In this document: positions 16,589-25,002 of the stretch, piece after piece
How the letters are laid out: every line of letters begins with the position of its first letter
How positions within the stretch are numbered: the first letter of the stretch is position 1
Source of the DNA: Micromonospora alfalfae
GTDB taxonomy: Bacteria > Actinomycetota > Actinomycetes > Mycobacteriales > Micromonosporaceae
Reading direction: 5' to 3'
Assembly (NCBI RefSeq): GCF_022230925.1
Contig: NZ_JAKKFH010000045.1
Span: 248,001-312,000 of the forward strand
Length of the DNA: 64,000 nucleotides
The notes under the pieces: model-generated
Database searches by the model: none
Seen by the model: the letters and a program-made list of their open reading frames with translations, nothing else
Told to the model about the DNA's origin: nothing
Position numbers and translations under genes: made by a program

Positions 16589-18631
16589 GTGACGCCTGCC
16601 GAGTCCCGCGCCCTGCCCGCGCCGCACCCGGAGGCGGCAGTCGACTCCGCCGAGCTGGTGAGCTACCGCACACCGGCCGGCCTCTTCGCCGGCCCGCCCG
16701 CGCTGACCGCCCCCACCACAGCGCCGGCCGAGCCCACAGCGCCGGCCGCCCCCACCCCAGCGCCGACCGAGCCCGGAGCGCCGACCGAGCCCGAAACGCC
16801 GACCGAGCCCGAAACGCCGACCGAGACCGCAACGCCGGCCGAGCCCGGAGCGCCGGCCGAGAGCGCGGTGCCGACACGGGCGTGGTGGCGGCGGTGGACC
16901 CGGCGTCGGCAGCACCTGGCGGTGGGTGGGCTGTTCCTGCTCGCCGCACTCTGGGTGACCAGCCGGATCTGGCCGGACCCCTCCGGTCGGGTGGCCTCGC
17001 TCTACACCGGTGACCCGGCGCAGGTGCAGTTCTTCCTCGCCCACTCGGTACGCGTGGTGCTGCACGGCGAGTACCCGTTCTACACCGAGCAGTTCAACTA
17101 CCCCGACGGCGTCAACCTGATGGCCAACACGGCAGTGCTGGCGCTGGGCATCCCGATGGTCCCGGTGACGTTGCTCTTCGGGCCGGCGGTCTCCTTCGTG
17201 GTGCTGGTCACGCTCGGTCTCGCCGGCACCGCCATGGCCTGGTACCTGATGCTCTCCCGCCACCTGGTGCGTACCCCGCTCGCGGCGGCGGTCGGCGGCT
17301 GGTTCTGCGGGTTCTCGCCCGCGATGCTCTCGCACGCCAGTTGGCACCCGAACATCATCAGCCAGTTCCTGCTGCCGTTCATCGTGTGGCGGGTGCTGGT
17401 GCTCACCCGGTCCGTAAAACCGGTGCGGGACGGGGCCCTGCTCGCCCTGCTGGTCACCGCGCAGGCGTTCATCAACGAGGAGATCCTGCTCTTCACGGCG
17501 CTGGCCTGCGGCGTCTTCCTGCTGGCGGTGCTCGCTCAGGAGCCGGCCCGGTGGCGGGCGGCGTGGCGGCCCCTGGGCGTCGGCGTGGTGACCTGCGCGC
17601 TGCTGGCGGGGGCGCTGCTGGCGTACCCGCTCTACGTGCAGTTCGCCGGGCCGATGGCCTACCACGGGCTCAGTGACGCGGTGAAGGACTACGGCAACGA
17701 CATAGCCGCCTTCTTCGCCCCCGGCTCGCCCACCCTCGGCGGCAACCAGCGAGCCAACACCAACCTGGCGCCGAACTACTCCGAGGAGAACGCCTTCTTC
17801 GGCTGGAGCCTGTCGATGCTGGCCATCTGCATCGTGGTCTGGCTGCGCCGGGAGTTGATCGTTCGGGCGCTCGCGGTGACCGGCGTGTTCTTCGCCGTGC
17901 TGTCTCTCGGCGAGGGGGTCTCCTGGTGGGACCGCGAGCTGATCACCGGGCCGTGGCAGTGGTTGGTCCACCTGCCGCTGCTGGACGCGGTGGTGCCGAC
18001 CCGGTTCGGGCTCATCACCAGCGTGGTGATCGGCCTGCTGCTGGCACTCGCCGTCGAGCGGGCCTGGGCGCTACGCCCGGCCGACCGTCGTACCGTCCAC
18101 GTGCTCACCGCCGCGGGCCTGGCCTTCGCGTTGCTGCCGATCGCACCGATGCCGCTGCGGATGGTCTCCCGGCCGCCGGTGCCGGACTTCATCACGGCGG
18201 ACCGGTGGCGGGCGTACGTCGGGCCGGACCAGACGCTGGTGCCGATCCCGGTGCCCAGCATGGGCAACACGCACGGCATGCGCTGGGCGGCGGCCACCAA
18301 CCTCGACTTCAAGATCCCCGGCGGTTACTTCCTCGCGCCCCGCAACGGCAACACCGGTGACGCGGGCCGGTTCGGCGGTCGTCCCAGCGGGGTGGGTCAG
18401 ATGCTGGAGGAGGTGGCGACCACCGGCCGTACGCCGAAGCTGGACGACCGGCAGCGTCGCCGCTTCACCGACGAGCTGCGGCACTGGCGCGCGGCGATCC
18501 TGGTGCTGCCGGTGCGGCAGCAGAACGCCGAGCCACTGCGACGTACCGTCGAGGAACTGGTCGGTCCGGGCCGCCAGGAGTTGGACGTCTGGGTCTGGGA
18601 CGTCCGGACGATCAGCGACCGTTCGGTCTGA
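16589..18631 (+). CDS. GT-C-like polytopic membrane protein, paralogue 1
   Basis: 680 residues. A cytoplasmic N-terminus contains a Pro/Thr/Glu repeat region (about 40-95, APTEPGAPTEPETPTEPETP). About ten transmembrane helices follow, then a roughly 170-residue soluble C-terminal domain. Motifs shared with the next two genes: PDGVNLMANT, AFINEEILLFTALACG, SEENAFFGW, VPTRFGL, IPGGYFLAP and LRHWRAAILVLPV. The layout (acidic residues early in the first loop, many helices, extracytoplasmic C-terminus) resembles GT-C glycosyltransferases using polyprenyl-phosphate sugars, but no family is proven. Its stop overlaps the start of paralogue 2. Possible role: surface glycan assembly. Confidence 0.8.
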   Translation: MTPAESRALPAPHPEAAVDSAELVSYRTPAGLFAGPPALTAPTTAPAEPTAPAAPTPAPTEPGAPTEPETPTEPETPTETATPAEPGAPAESAVPTRAWWRRWTRRRQHLAVGGLFLLAALWVTSRIWPDPSGRVASLYTGDPAQVQFFLAHSVRVVLHGEYPFYTEQFNYPDGVNLMANTAVLALGIPMVPVTLLFGPAVSFVVLVTLGLAGTAMAWYLMLSRHLVRTPLAAAVGGWFCGFSPAMLSHASWHPNIISQFLLPFIVWRVLVLTRSVKPVRDGALLALLVTAQAFINEEILLFTALACGVFLLAVLAQEPARWRAAWRPLGVGVVTCALLAGALLAYPLYVQFAGPMAYHGLSDAVKDYGNDIAAFFAPGSPTLGGNQRANTNLAPNYSEENAFFGWSLSMLAICIVVWLRRELIVRALAVTGVFFAVLSLGEGVSWWDRELITGPWQWLVHLPLLDAVVPTRFGLITSVVIGLLLALAVERAWALRPADRRTVHVLTAAGLAFALLPIAPMPLRMVSRPPVPDFITADRWRAYVGPDQTLVPIPVPSMGNTHGMRWAAATNLDFKIPGGYFLAPRNGNTGDAGRFGGRPSGVGQMLEEVATTGRTPKLDDRQRRRFTDELRHWRAAILVLPVRQQNAEPLRRTVEELVGPGRQELDVWVWDVRTISDRSV

Positions 18632-20427
18632 TGACCGCCGGGACGACGTCCCCGAACATCTCGCCCCCGGCGACGGTCGGCGCGTCCCGCTCGGCCTGGC
18701 TGCGGGACGCGCTGGTGGTCGCCGGCTATCTGGGCCTCGCCGTGCTGGTGACCAGCGGGCAGTGGGGTCACCAGTGGCGGCTGTTCCACCAGGCGGGTGA
18801 CCAGATCCTCTTCGAGTGGATGCTGGCCCACGCGGCGCACGCGGTGGTCGAGGGGGAGAATCCGCTCTTCAGCACCCTGTTGAACGCGCCCGACGGGGTC
18901 AACCTGATGGCGAACACCTCGGTGCTCGGCCTGGGTGTCCCGCTCACCCCGGTCACAGTGCTCTTCGGCTCGCAGGTGGCGTTCTGCGTGGCGGTCGTCT
19001 GCTGCCTCGCCGGGACGGCCGTCGCCTGGTACGTGCTGTTGCGTCGCCGGCTGGTCGGTAGCCGGGCCCCGGCCGCGGTGGGTGGGCTGATCTGTGGCTT
19101 CGCCCCGGGCATGATCGCCCAGGCGGGCGCCCACCTGCACATCGCCGCCCAGTTCCTGGTGCCCGCGATCCTCGCCCTGGTGTTCCGGCCGGCCGCGGAG
19201 ACGACGCGAGACGGCGTGTGGCGGCCCGGCGTCGGCCTGGGGCTGCTGCTCGTCTGGCAGGTCTTCATCGGCGAGGAGGTGCTGGTCTTCCTGGTGCTCG
19301 CGGCCGGCGTATTCGCGCTGGGTTACGCGCTCGCCGACCGGGTGGCCGCACGGCGGTTGGCGCCGGCCCTCTTCGGTCGACTGGCGGTGGCGGCCGGCGT
19401 GGCGGCGGTGCCGCTGGCGTACCCGCTGTGGTTCCAGTTCCACGGCCCGCAGCACTACTCCGGGATGGCGTTCGCCACGCAGGGCTTCCAACTGGACGTC
19501 GCCTCGTTCACCGCGTCGGCCCGGCAGACGGTGCTGGGTGACGACTGGTTGCCGGGGCTGCTCTCGCCGAATCCGACAGAGGAGAACTCGTTCTTCGGCC
19601 CGGGTCTGCTGGTGCTCGCCGTGGTGATCGTGATCTGGCAGTGGCGACGACCACTGGTGCGGGCACTGGCCGCCTGCGGCGTGGTCTTCGCCCTGCTCTC
19701 GCTCGGCGACGAGTTGCGGGTGGACGGCGCGGCCACCGGCATTGCGGGGCCGTACCGGCTGGTCGGCGGGCTGCCGTTGCTCGATCTCGCGGTGCCGGCC
19801 CGGTTCGCGCTGGTCTGCGTTCCGGTGCTGGGTGTGCTGGTGGCGCTGTCAGTGGACCGGGTCCGGGCCGCGCGGAGGCCGAACGTGGCGCCGGGCCTAC
19901 CGGTGCGGCTGCTGTGGGCCGGCGCGGTCGCCGCCGCGTTGCTGCCCCTGTTTCCGACTCCGATCCGCGTGGTGCCGGTCGCGCCGGTGCCGGCGTTTCT
20001 CGCCGCCGGTGGCTGGCGTCCGCTGGTGCCGCCCGGTCGGACGGTGGTCGCGGTGCCCCCGGTCACCGGTGCCGGGCGCAGCCCGGTGATGCTCTGGTCC
20101 GCCCGTACCGGACTGGGGTTCGCCGCGCCTGGCGGTTACTTCATCGGCCCCAGCGGCCCCGACGACCCGGCGGCCCGCTGGGGCGCGCCGGACCGGCCCA
20201 CGTCGGTGCTGCTGCGGCAGGTGGCCGAGACCGGAGCGGTGCCGGTGCTCACCGACGCCGACCGCCGCCGGGCCGTCGAGGACCTGCGGCACTGGCGTGC
20301 CGCGGTGGTCGTACTCGGGCACCTGGAGCACTCTGACCCGGTCCGCCGGACCGTCGACGACCTGCTCGGCCCGGGCCGACCGGTCGACGGCGGATGGTTG
20401 TGGGACGTCCGGGACCGGGTCGGCTGA
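18631..20427 (+). CDS. GT-C-like polytopic membrane protein, paralogue 2
   Basis: 598 residues, starting at an ATG that overlaps the upstream stop by one base, so translationally coupled to paralogue 1. It has the same core without the Pro-rich tail: APDGVNLMANTSVLGLG, FIGEEVLVFLVLAAGVF, TEENSFFGPG, VPARFAL, APGGYFIGPSGP and LRHWRAAVVVLG, ending GGWLWDVRDRVG. About ten helices and a C-terminal soluble domain. The cognate sugar donor and acceptor are unknown. Its stop codon is immediately followed, with no gap, by the stop codon of the oppositely directed paralogue 3. Confidence 0.8.
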   Translation: MTAGTTSPNISPPATVGASRSAWLRDALVVAGYLGLAVLVTSGQWGHQWRLFHQAGDQILFEWMLAHAAHAVVEGENPLFSTLLNAPDGVNLMANTSVLGLGVPLTPVTVLFGSQVAFCVAVVCCLAGTAVAWYVLLRRRLVGSRAPAAVGGLICGFAPGMIAQAGAHLHIAAQFLVPAILALVFRPAAETTRDGVWRPGVGLGLLLVWQVFIGEEVLVFLVLAAGVFALGYALADRVAARRLAPALFGRLAVAAGVAAVPLAYPLWFQFHGPQHYSGMAFATQGFQLDVASFTASARQTVLGDDWLPGLLSPNPTEENSFFGPGLLVLAVVIVIWQWRRPLVRALAACGVVFALLSLGDELRVDGAATGIAGPYRLVGGLPLLDLAVPARFALVCVPVLGVLVALSVDRVRAARRPNVAPGLPVRLLWAGAVAAALLPLFPTPIRVVPVAPVPAFLAAGGWRPLVPPGRTVVAVPPVTGAGRSPVMLWSARTGLGFAAPGGYFIGPSGPDDPAARWGAPDRPTSVLLRQVAETGAVPVLTDADRRRAVEDLRHWRAAVVVLGHLEHSDPVRRTVDDLLGPGRPVDGGWLWDVRDRVG

Positions 20428-22326
20428 CTAACCCACCAGGGCCCGCACGTCCCAGACCCAGACGTCGTCGACCCGCTGCGGTGGCCCGAGCAGGGCGGCG
20501 ACCAGCTCACGGAGCACAGCCTCGCGGGGGTGCGCCCCGAGCACCACCACCGACGCCCGCCAGAACCGCAGGTCCTCGACGGCCTGCCGGCGGTTCTCGT
20601 CGGTCAGCGCCGGAAGCGTGCCGCTGTCCATTGTGGCGTAGATGAGGGAGCTGGTCGGTCGGTTCGGCGCACCGAAGACCCCCTCACCCAGCTCGTTCGG
20701 GCCGATGAAGTAGCCGCCCGGAACGGGGAACTCCTGCCCGGTCAGCGCACTCCACCGCAGCGTCGGCAGACCGTGCACGTTGCTCGGGATCGGCACCGGC
20801 ACCAGGGTTCGGCCCGCCGGCACGTACGGCCGCCAGCCGCCCGCGGTGATGAAGTGCGGCGGTGGGTCGATCTGCTGGGCGGGCAGCGGGCGGGGGAAGA
20901 GCGGCAGCACGGCGAGCGCGACCGCCGCGTACCCCACCGGGCGCAGCCACCGGCGGCGCGTGACGGCCGGCGCGGCAGGCTCGTCGTCGGACGTCGCCGA
21001 GGTCGTCTCGGGCACCCGCTGGGCCGGCACCCGCGGCCGGTCGGCCACCGCGCGCCCCTGGCGGTGCGCGGCGTCCCAGGTCAACGCGAGCAGTACGCCC
21101 ACCGCGGCGGCGACCACCAGCGTCAACCGGGTCGGCATCATCATCTCGACCAGCGGCAGGTCGTCCGACACGTACGACCACGGGCCGCGCACGCCGGTCT
21201 CCACACCGTTGAACCGCACGAACGGCCCGATCGCGGCAACGCTGAACACCACGATGAGCACCGCGGCGATCCGGGCGGCCAGCGAGCGGCGTACGAGCAG
21301 CACCAGAGCCACCACAGAGAGCAGCACCAGCGGCCAACCGAACCAGGTGTTCTGCTCGGTCAGCCCGATCGTCTTCTCCACGGCCGGGTCACCGGCCCAG
21401 GTGTCCCGGGCGAAGGTGACGAAGGCGACCAGGTCCTCGCCCCAGTTGTGGAAGACGCCACCCTGTAGGCCCCGGTAGGACTGCGGGCCGTTGAACTGGA
21501 ACCAGATCGGGTACGCGGTGAGCACCAGGGCCAGCCCGCCGGCGACGCCGAGCCCGGCCAGGAACGTGCCGGCTGCGGCCCGGGTGGCCCGCGGCCGCTG
21601 CACGGCGTACGCCAGCACGATGACCAGGCAGGCCAGCGCGGTGAGCAGCAGCATCTCCTCGTTGATGAAGATCTGGTACGCCACCAGCGCACCGAGCACG
21701 AGCCCGTTGCGTCGCCACCGGCCCGGCTCACCCAGGGTCAGCACCCGCACCACGATCAGCGGGAGCAGGAAGTTGGAAACGAAGTTCGGTTGGCCGTTGG
21801 CGTGGTGGATGATTCCCGGCGCGAAGCCGAGGAACGCGCCGCCGACGAACGCCGCCGCACGGGAGCGCACCAGGTGGCGGGAGAGCATCCAGTACCCGGT
21901 GCCGGCGGTGGCCGCCAGCGCCGCGCCCAGGTAGAGCGAGTACATCACCTGGGGGCCGAGCAGCATGGTCAGCGGGGCCAACGGCAGCGTCACCCCGAGC
22001 AGCGAGGTGTTGGCCATCATGTTCACCCCGTCCGGGGCGTTCTGACGGGCCGTGAACAGCGGGTTCTCCAGGTGCCGCACCGAGTACTCGCCGTGCGCGA
22101 ACAGCCACTCGAACCAACTGTGGTCGGTGGGCAGGTGCGAGGAGACCCGGCCGTTGACGTCACCCCAGTAGTTGAGGCAGACGAAGACGCCCAGCAGCAC
22201 ATAGGCTCCGAGGGCCAACAGGTCGGCTCGGGCCGGACGGCGTCGAGGCCGCCGTGTCGACTCGACCTCGGCCGGATCGGCGTCGGTCACGGGAATCAGC
22301 GAAGGGTCTACCACCGGCACAGCCAC
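20428..22326 (-). CDS. GT-C-like polytopic membrane protein, paralogue 3
   Basis: 632 residues. The same family as the two genes to its left: APDGVNMMANTSLLGVTLPL, IFINEEMLLLTALACLV, LTEQNTWFGWPLVL, MPTRLTLVV, VPGGYFIGPNELG and LRFWRASVVVLGAHPRE, ending DVWVWDVRALVG. It has an extra Pro/Arg/Thr-rich loop before the last helix (about residues 425-455). It is convergent with paralogue 2, stop against stop, and divergent from the first propeller gene (97 bases), which suggests a shared regulatory region. The three-copy set and inversion suggest local duplication with rearrangement. Confidence 0.8.
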   Translation of the reverse strand: MAVPVVDPSLIPVTDADPAEVESTRRPRRRPARADLLALGAYVLLGVFVCLNYWGDVNGRVSSHLPTDHSWFEWLFAHGEYSVRHLENPLFTARQNAPDGVNMMANTSLLGVTLPLAPLTMLLGPQVMYSLYLGAALAATAGTGYWMLSRHLVRSRAAAFVGGAFLGFAPGIIHHANGQPNFVSNFLLPLIVVRVLTLGEPGRWRRNGLVLGALVAYQIFINEEMLLLTALACLVIVLAYAVQRPRATRAAAGTFLAGLGVAGGLALVLTAYPIWFQFNGPQSYRGLQGGVFHNWGEDLVAFVTFARDTWAGDPAVEKTIGLTEQNTWFGWPLVLLSVVALVLLVRRSLAARIAAVLIVVFSVAAIGPFVRFNGVETGVRGPWSYVSDDLPLVEMMMPTRLTLVVAAAVGVLLALTWDAAHRQGRAVADRPRVPAQRVPETTSATSDDEPAAPAVTRRRWLRPVGYAAVALAVLPLFPRPLPAQQIDPPPHFITAGGWRPYVPAGRTLVPVPIPSNVHGLPTLRWSALTGQEFPVPGGYFIGPNELGEGVFGAPNRPTSSLIYATMDSGTLPALTDENRRQAVEDLRFWRASVVVLGAHPREAVLRELVAALLGPPQRVDDVWVWDVRALVG

Positions 22327-22423
22327 GACGCGCCATCGTACAGGCGGGGTTCCGTCGCTTTTGCCGGGCCGGTGCGCTGACTGTCGGTTTGCCGGAGAGT
22401 GACCCGTCGGCCAGCTTTACCTG

Positions 22424-23722
22424 GTGACGGAGGAACGGTCGTTGTCGATCATCGAGCTGGGCGAGATGCGCGACGAGCCCGTGCCGGCACCTCCGGTGCG
22501 CCGCCCGCGCGCCGTTGGTCGCCCGCTGCGCAGCGCGACTGTGCTGTTTCTCAGCCTGGTGGTGCTGGCCGGCGCCGCGCCGGCAACGCAGCGAACGGTG
22601 AGCGTGGTGCCGGCGTCGCGGATGGCCACCGCGTACCTGGCCGGGGACGGCGTCTTCGTCGTCGATCCGCCGGCACCCGACGGGGCCCGGTACCTGACCG
22701 CGTACGCCCAGCCGGCACCGACCGGTGCCGAGGTGCGGCGGCGGTGGCAGGCGCCGCTGGCCCGCACCGGCAACTATCTCGACGTCCGGGTCGAGCAGGG
22801 GTTGGTGCTGGCGTTGGCGGTCGGCGCCCCCAACCGGTTGTTCCAGACCACCGCCTTCGACATTGCGACGGGCCGGCAACGCTGGCAGCATCCCGGCGCT
22901 CCCCAGCCGACGCCCGGCGGTGGCCTGCTGGTGACCAATGGCCGGGAGGACGGGTCGGGCGCGATGAGCGGCGTTGAGCCCGACACCGGCCTGGTGCTCT
23001 GGTCGGTGCCGATCCCGCCGGCCGCCAGCCCCACCTACCACCTCACTCCCGAGGGGCAGGTCGACCGGTTCGTGCTCCTGCAACCGACCGGCGAGGTGCA
23101 GGTGCACGACGCCGGCACCGGCCGACTGCTGCGCAGCATCGACACGCTGCCCGGTGACCGGTCGGCGTACCAGCGGGTGCAGATCGTCGACGACCTGCTG
23201 CTGCTCGTCCCGCCGGGCAGCACCCGGCTGGTGAGCTTCGGGCTGGCCGAGTTGGAGCCACTCTGGACCTCGGAGGTGACGCTGGTGTCGCATGTGCTCG
23301 AATGCGGCGGTCTACTCTGCGCGGTGCCGCAGACCGGCGGCCTCCAGGTGCTCGACCCGGGCACCGGCGCCGTGCGGTGGTCGGAACCGGGCCAGGACGT
23401 CTTGGCCGACGTCCGGTACGGTCGGCTCCTGATGGCCAGACCCGGCCAGGGGTACGCGGTGCGGGACGCGGCCACCGGGCAGATGCGGACCGAGCTGGGC
23501 GTGTGGAGTCTGATGCCGGTGCTGCGGCCGGACGACCCGCTGGTCGGTGTGCGGCGGGGTGACGACGGTCGGATGGTCGTCGCCGAACTGGACCTGGTGG
23601 CCGGCCGAACGCGCATCGTCGACGTGCTGCCGGGCATCGCCGGCAGTTGCCAGGCGTCCCTGCCGGTCCTGCTCTGCCAGCGCCTCGACGGCACTACCGC
23701 TCTGTGGAGGTTGACGCGGTGA
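22424..23722 (+). CDS. Membrane-anchored PQQ-like beta-propeller protein, paralogue 1
   Basis: 432 residues. A cytoplasmic stretch of about 35 residues includes SIIELGEMRDEPV and ends RAVGRPLRSA. One transmembrane helix (about 40-58) is followed by an extracellular repeat domain with blades ending in A-x-TG-x-x-x-W motifs (DIATGRQRWQHPG, DTGLVLWSVP, DPGTGAVRWSEPG). No PQQ- or metal-binding catalytic residues are evident, so a scaffold or sensing role is likelier than dehydrogenase activity. A cysteine pair near the C-terminus (GSCQA...LLCQR) may form a disulfide. The GTG start overlaps nothing upstream. The next gene is a coupled paralogue. Confidence 0.75.
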   Translation: MTEERSLSIIELGEMRDEPVPAPPVRRPRAVGRPLRSATVLFLSLVVLAGAAPATQRTVSVVPASRMATAYLAGDGVFVVDPPAPDGARYLTAYAQPAPTGAEVRRRWQAPLARTGNYLDVRVEQGLVLALAVGAPNRLFQTTAFDIATGRQRWQHPGAPQPTPGGGLLVTNGREDGSGAMSGVEPDTGLVLWSVPIPPAASPTYHLTPEGQVDRFVLLQPTGEVQVHDAGTGRLLRSIDTLPGDRSAYQRVQIVDDLLLLVPPGSTRLVSFGLAELEPLWTSEVTLVSHVLECGGLLCAVPQTGGLQVLDPGTGAVRWSEPGQDVLADVRYGRLLMARPGQGYAVRDAATGQMRTELGVWSLMPVLRPDDPLVGVRRGDDGRMVVAELDLVAGRTRIVDVLPGIAGSCQASLPVLLCQRLDGTTALWRLTR

Positions 23723-25002
23723 CCGACTCGGTGATCGACCTCGGCGAGCTGCGGGACGACCCGGACCCGGAGTCGACGCCCCGCCCACCTCGCGCTCACG
23801 GTCGCCCGCTGCGCTCTGCGCTGGTCATGGTGCTGGCGCTGGTCACGCTCGCCGCGTCCGCCGTCGTACCGCCCCGGCGGGCCCCGGTGACGCTGCCGGG
23901 CCGGCCCGGGTCCGATGTCATGATCGACGGTGATCTGCTCCTGGTCATGGAGCCGGCCAGTACCGAAGCGCGGCAGGCGCGGCTGGCCGCGTATCGGCTG
24001 CCCGGCGTCGAGCCGGTCTGGCAGGTGACGCTGCCAGCGGAGGCTCGGTACTGGGGGATGATTCCGCTGGCCGGGACGCTGCTGGCCACCGGGTACGAGA
24101 TCGGCCCGGAGGGTCGGGAGACACTCACCGTCGCACTGGACCGGGCGACCGGGGCGTACCGGTGGCAGCAGCCGGGCGCCGTCTCCAAGCTGACCGACGG
24201 CAACCTGCTGCTGCGCAACGGCGGCGAGACCGAACCGTCCAGTTTGCGCGCTGTGGATCCGTGCTGCGGCACCGTCCGCTGGGAGCTGTCCGGCCTCAGC
24301 CCCGACATGAGGGTGCGGGACACCGGGCTCGGGGTGGACCGGGTGGTGCTCAACCAGTTGGACGGGCCGGTCGAGGTACGCGACGCGAACACCGGCGCGG
24401 TGCTGGCCCGCGCCGACCTGCGCCCACCCGACGGTGGTCGGATCGGACTGGACCTGTCGAACGACCTGCTGCTGGTCCTCGACAGAGGCTCGGGCACTGT
24501 CACCGCGTACGAGCTGGACCAGCTCAAGCCCCGCTGGACCCGTGCCAGGGTGCACATCGACTTCGCGCTGGACTGTGGACCCGTCCTGTGTCTGCGCACC
24601 GGCAACAACGAGTTGCAGGCGCTCGACCCGGCAACCGGCGAGGTGCGCTGGCGCAGCAGCCAGTGGGGGTGGGCCTGGCCGACCGACGGCCGGCTGATGG
24701 CCAACATCAGCGGCGTCGGTCCGTCGGAGCAGTACGTCGTGCTCGATGCGCTGACCGGCCAGCAGTTGGCCGACCTGGGCCGGTGGGAGCTGTACCAGCT
24801 AGGTGTTGGCGGCCGGCTGCTCGGCCTGCGCCGGCATCCCGACGGAGGGGTGCTCGTCGGCGAGCTGGACATCGCCGCCGGAAAGGTGCACATCGTGGAC
24901 GTGCTACCCGATGTCACAGGGGGGTGTCAGGCGGTCACCGGCTACCTGGTGTGCATCGCCACCACCACCGGCTCCTACCAGCTCTGGAAACTGGCCGGCT
25001 GA
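23719..25002 (+). CDS. Membrane-anchored PQQ-like beta-propeller protein, paralogue 2
   Basis: 427 residues, starting at a GTG that overlaps the upstream stop (GTGA). It repeats the architecture of its neighbour: cytoplasmic SVIDLGELRDDPDPE, RAHGRPLRSAL before one transmembrane helix, then propeller blades (DRATGAYRWQQPG, DANTGAVLARAD, DPATGEVRWRSSQ) and the C-terminal GGCQAVTGYLVC cysteine pair. Sequence identity to paralogue 1 is highest at both ends. Extracellular and non-catalytic by appearance. Its stop abuts the stop of the convergent C39-like peptidase gene with no spacer. Confidence 0.75.
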   Translation: MTDSVIDLGELRDDPDPESTPRPPRAHGRPLRSALVMVLALVTLAASAVVPPRRAPVTLPGRPGSDVMIDGDLLLVMEPASTEARQARLAAYRLPGVEPVWQVTLPAEARYWGMIPLAGTLLATGYEIGPEGRETLTVALDRATGAYRWQQPGAVSKLTDGNLLLRNGGETEPSSLRAVDPCCGTVRWELSGLSPDMRVRDTGLGVDRVVLNQLDGPVEVRDANTGAVLARADLRPPDGGRIGLDLSNDLLLVLDRGSGTVTAYELDQLKPRWTRARVHIDFALDCGPVLCLRTGNNELQALDPATGEVRWRSSQWGWAWPTDGRLMANISGVGPSEQYVVLDALTGQQLADLGRWELYQLGVGGRLLGLRRHPDGGVLVGELDIAAGKVHIVDVLPDVTGGCQAVTGYLVCIATTTGSYQLWKLAG

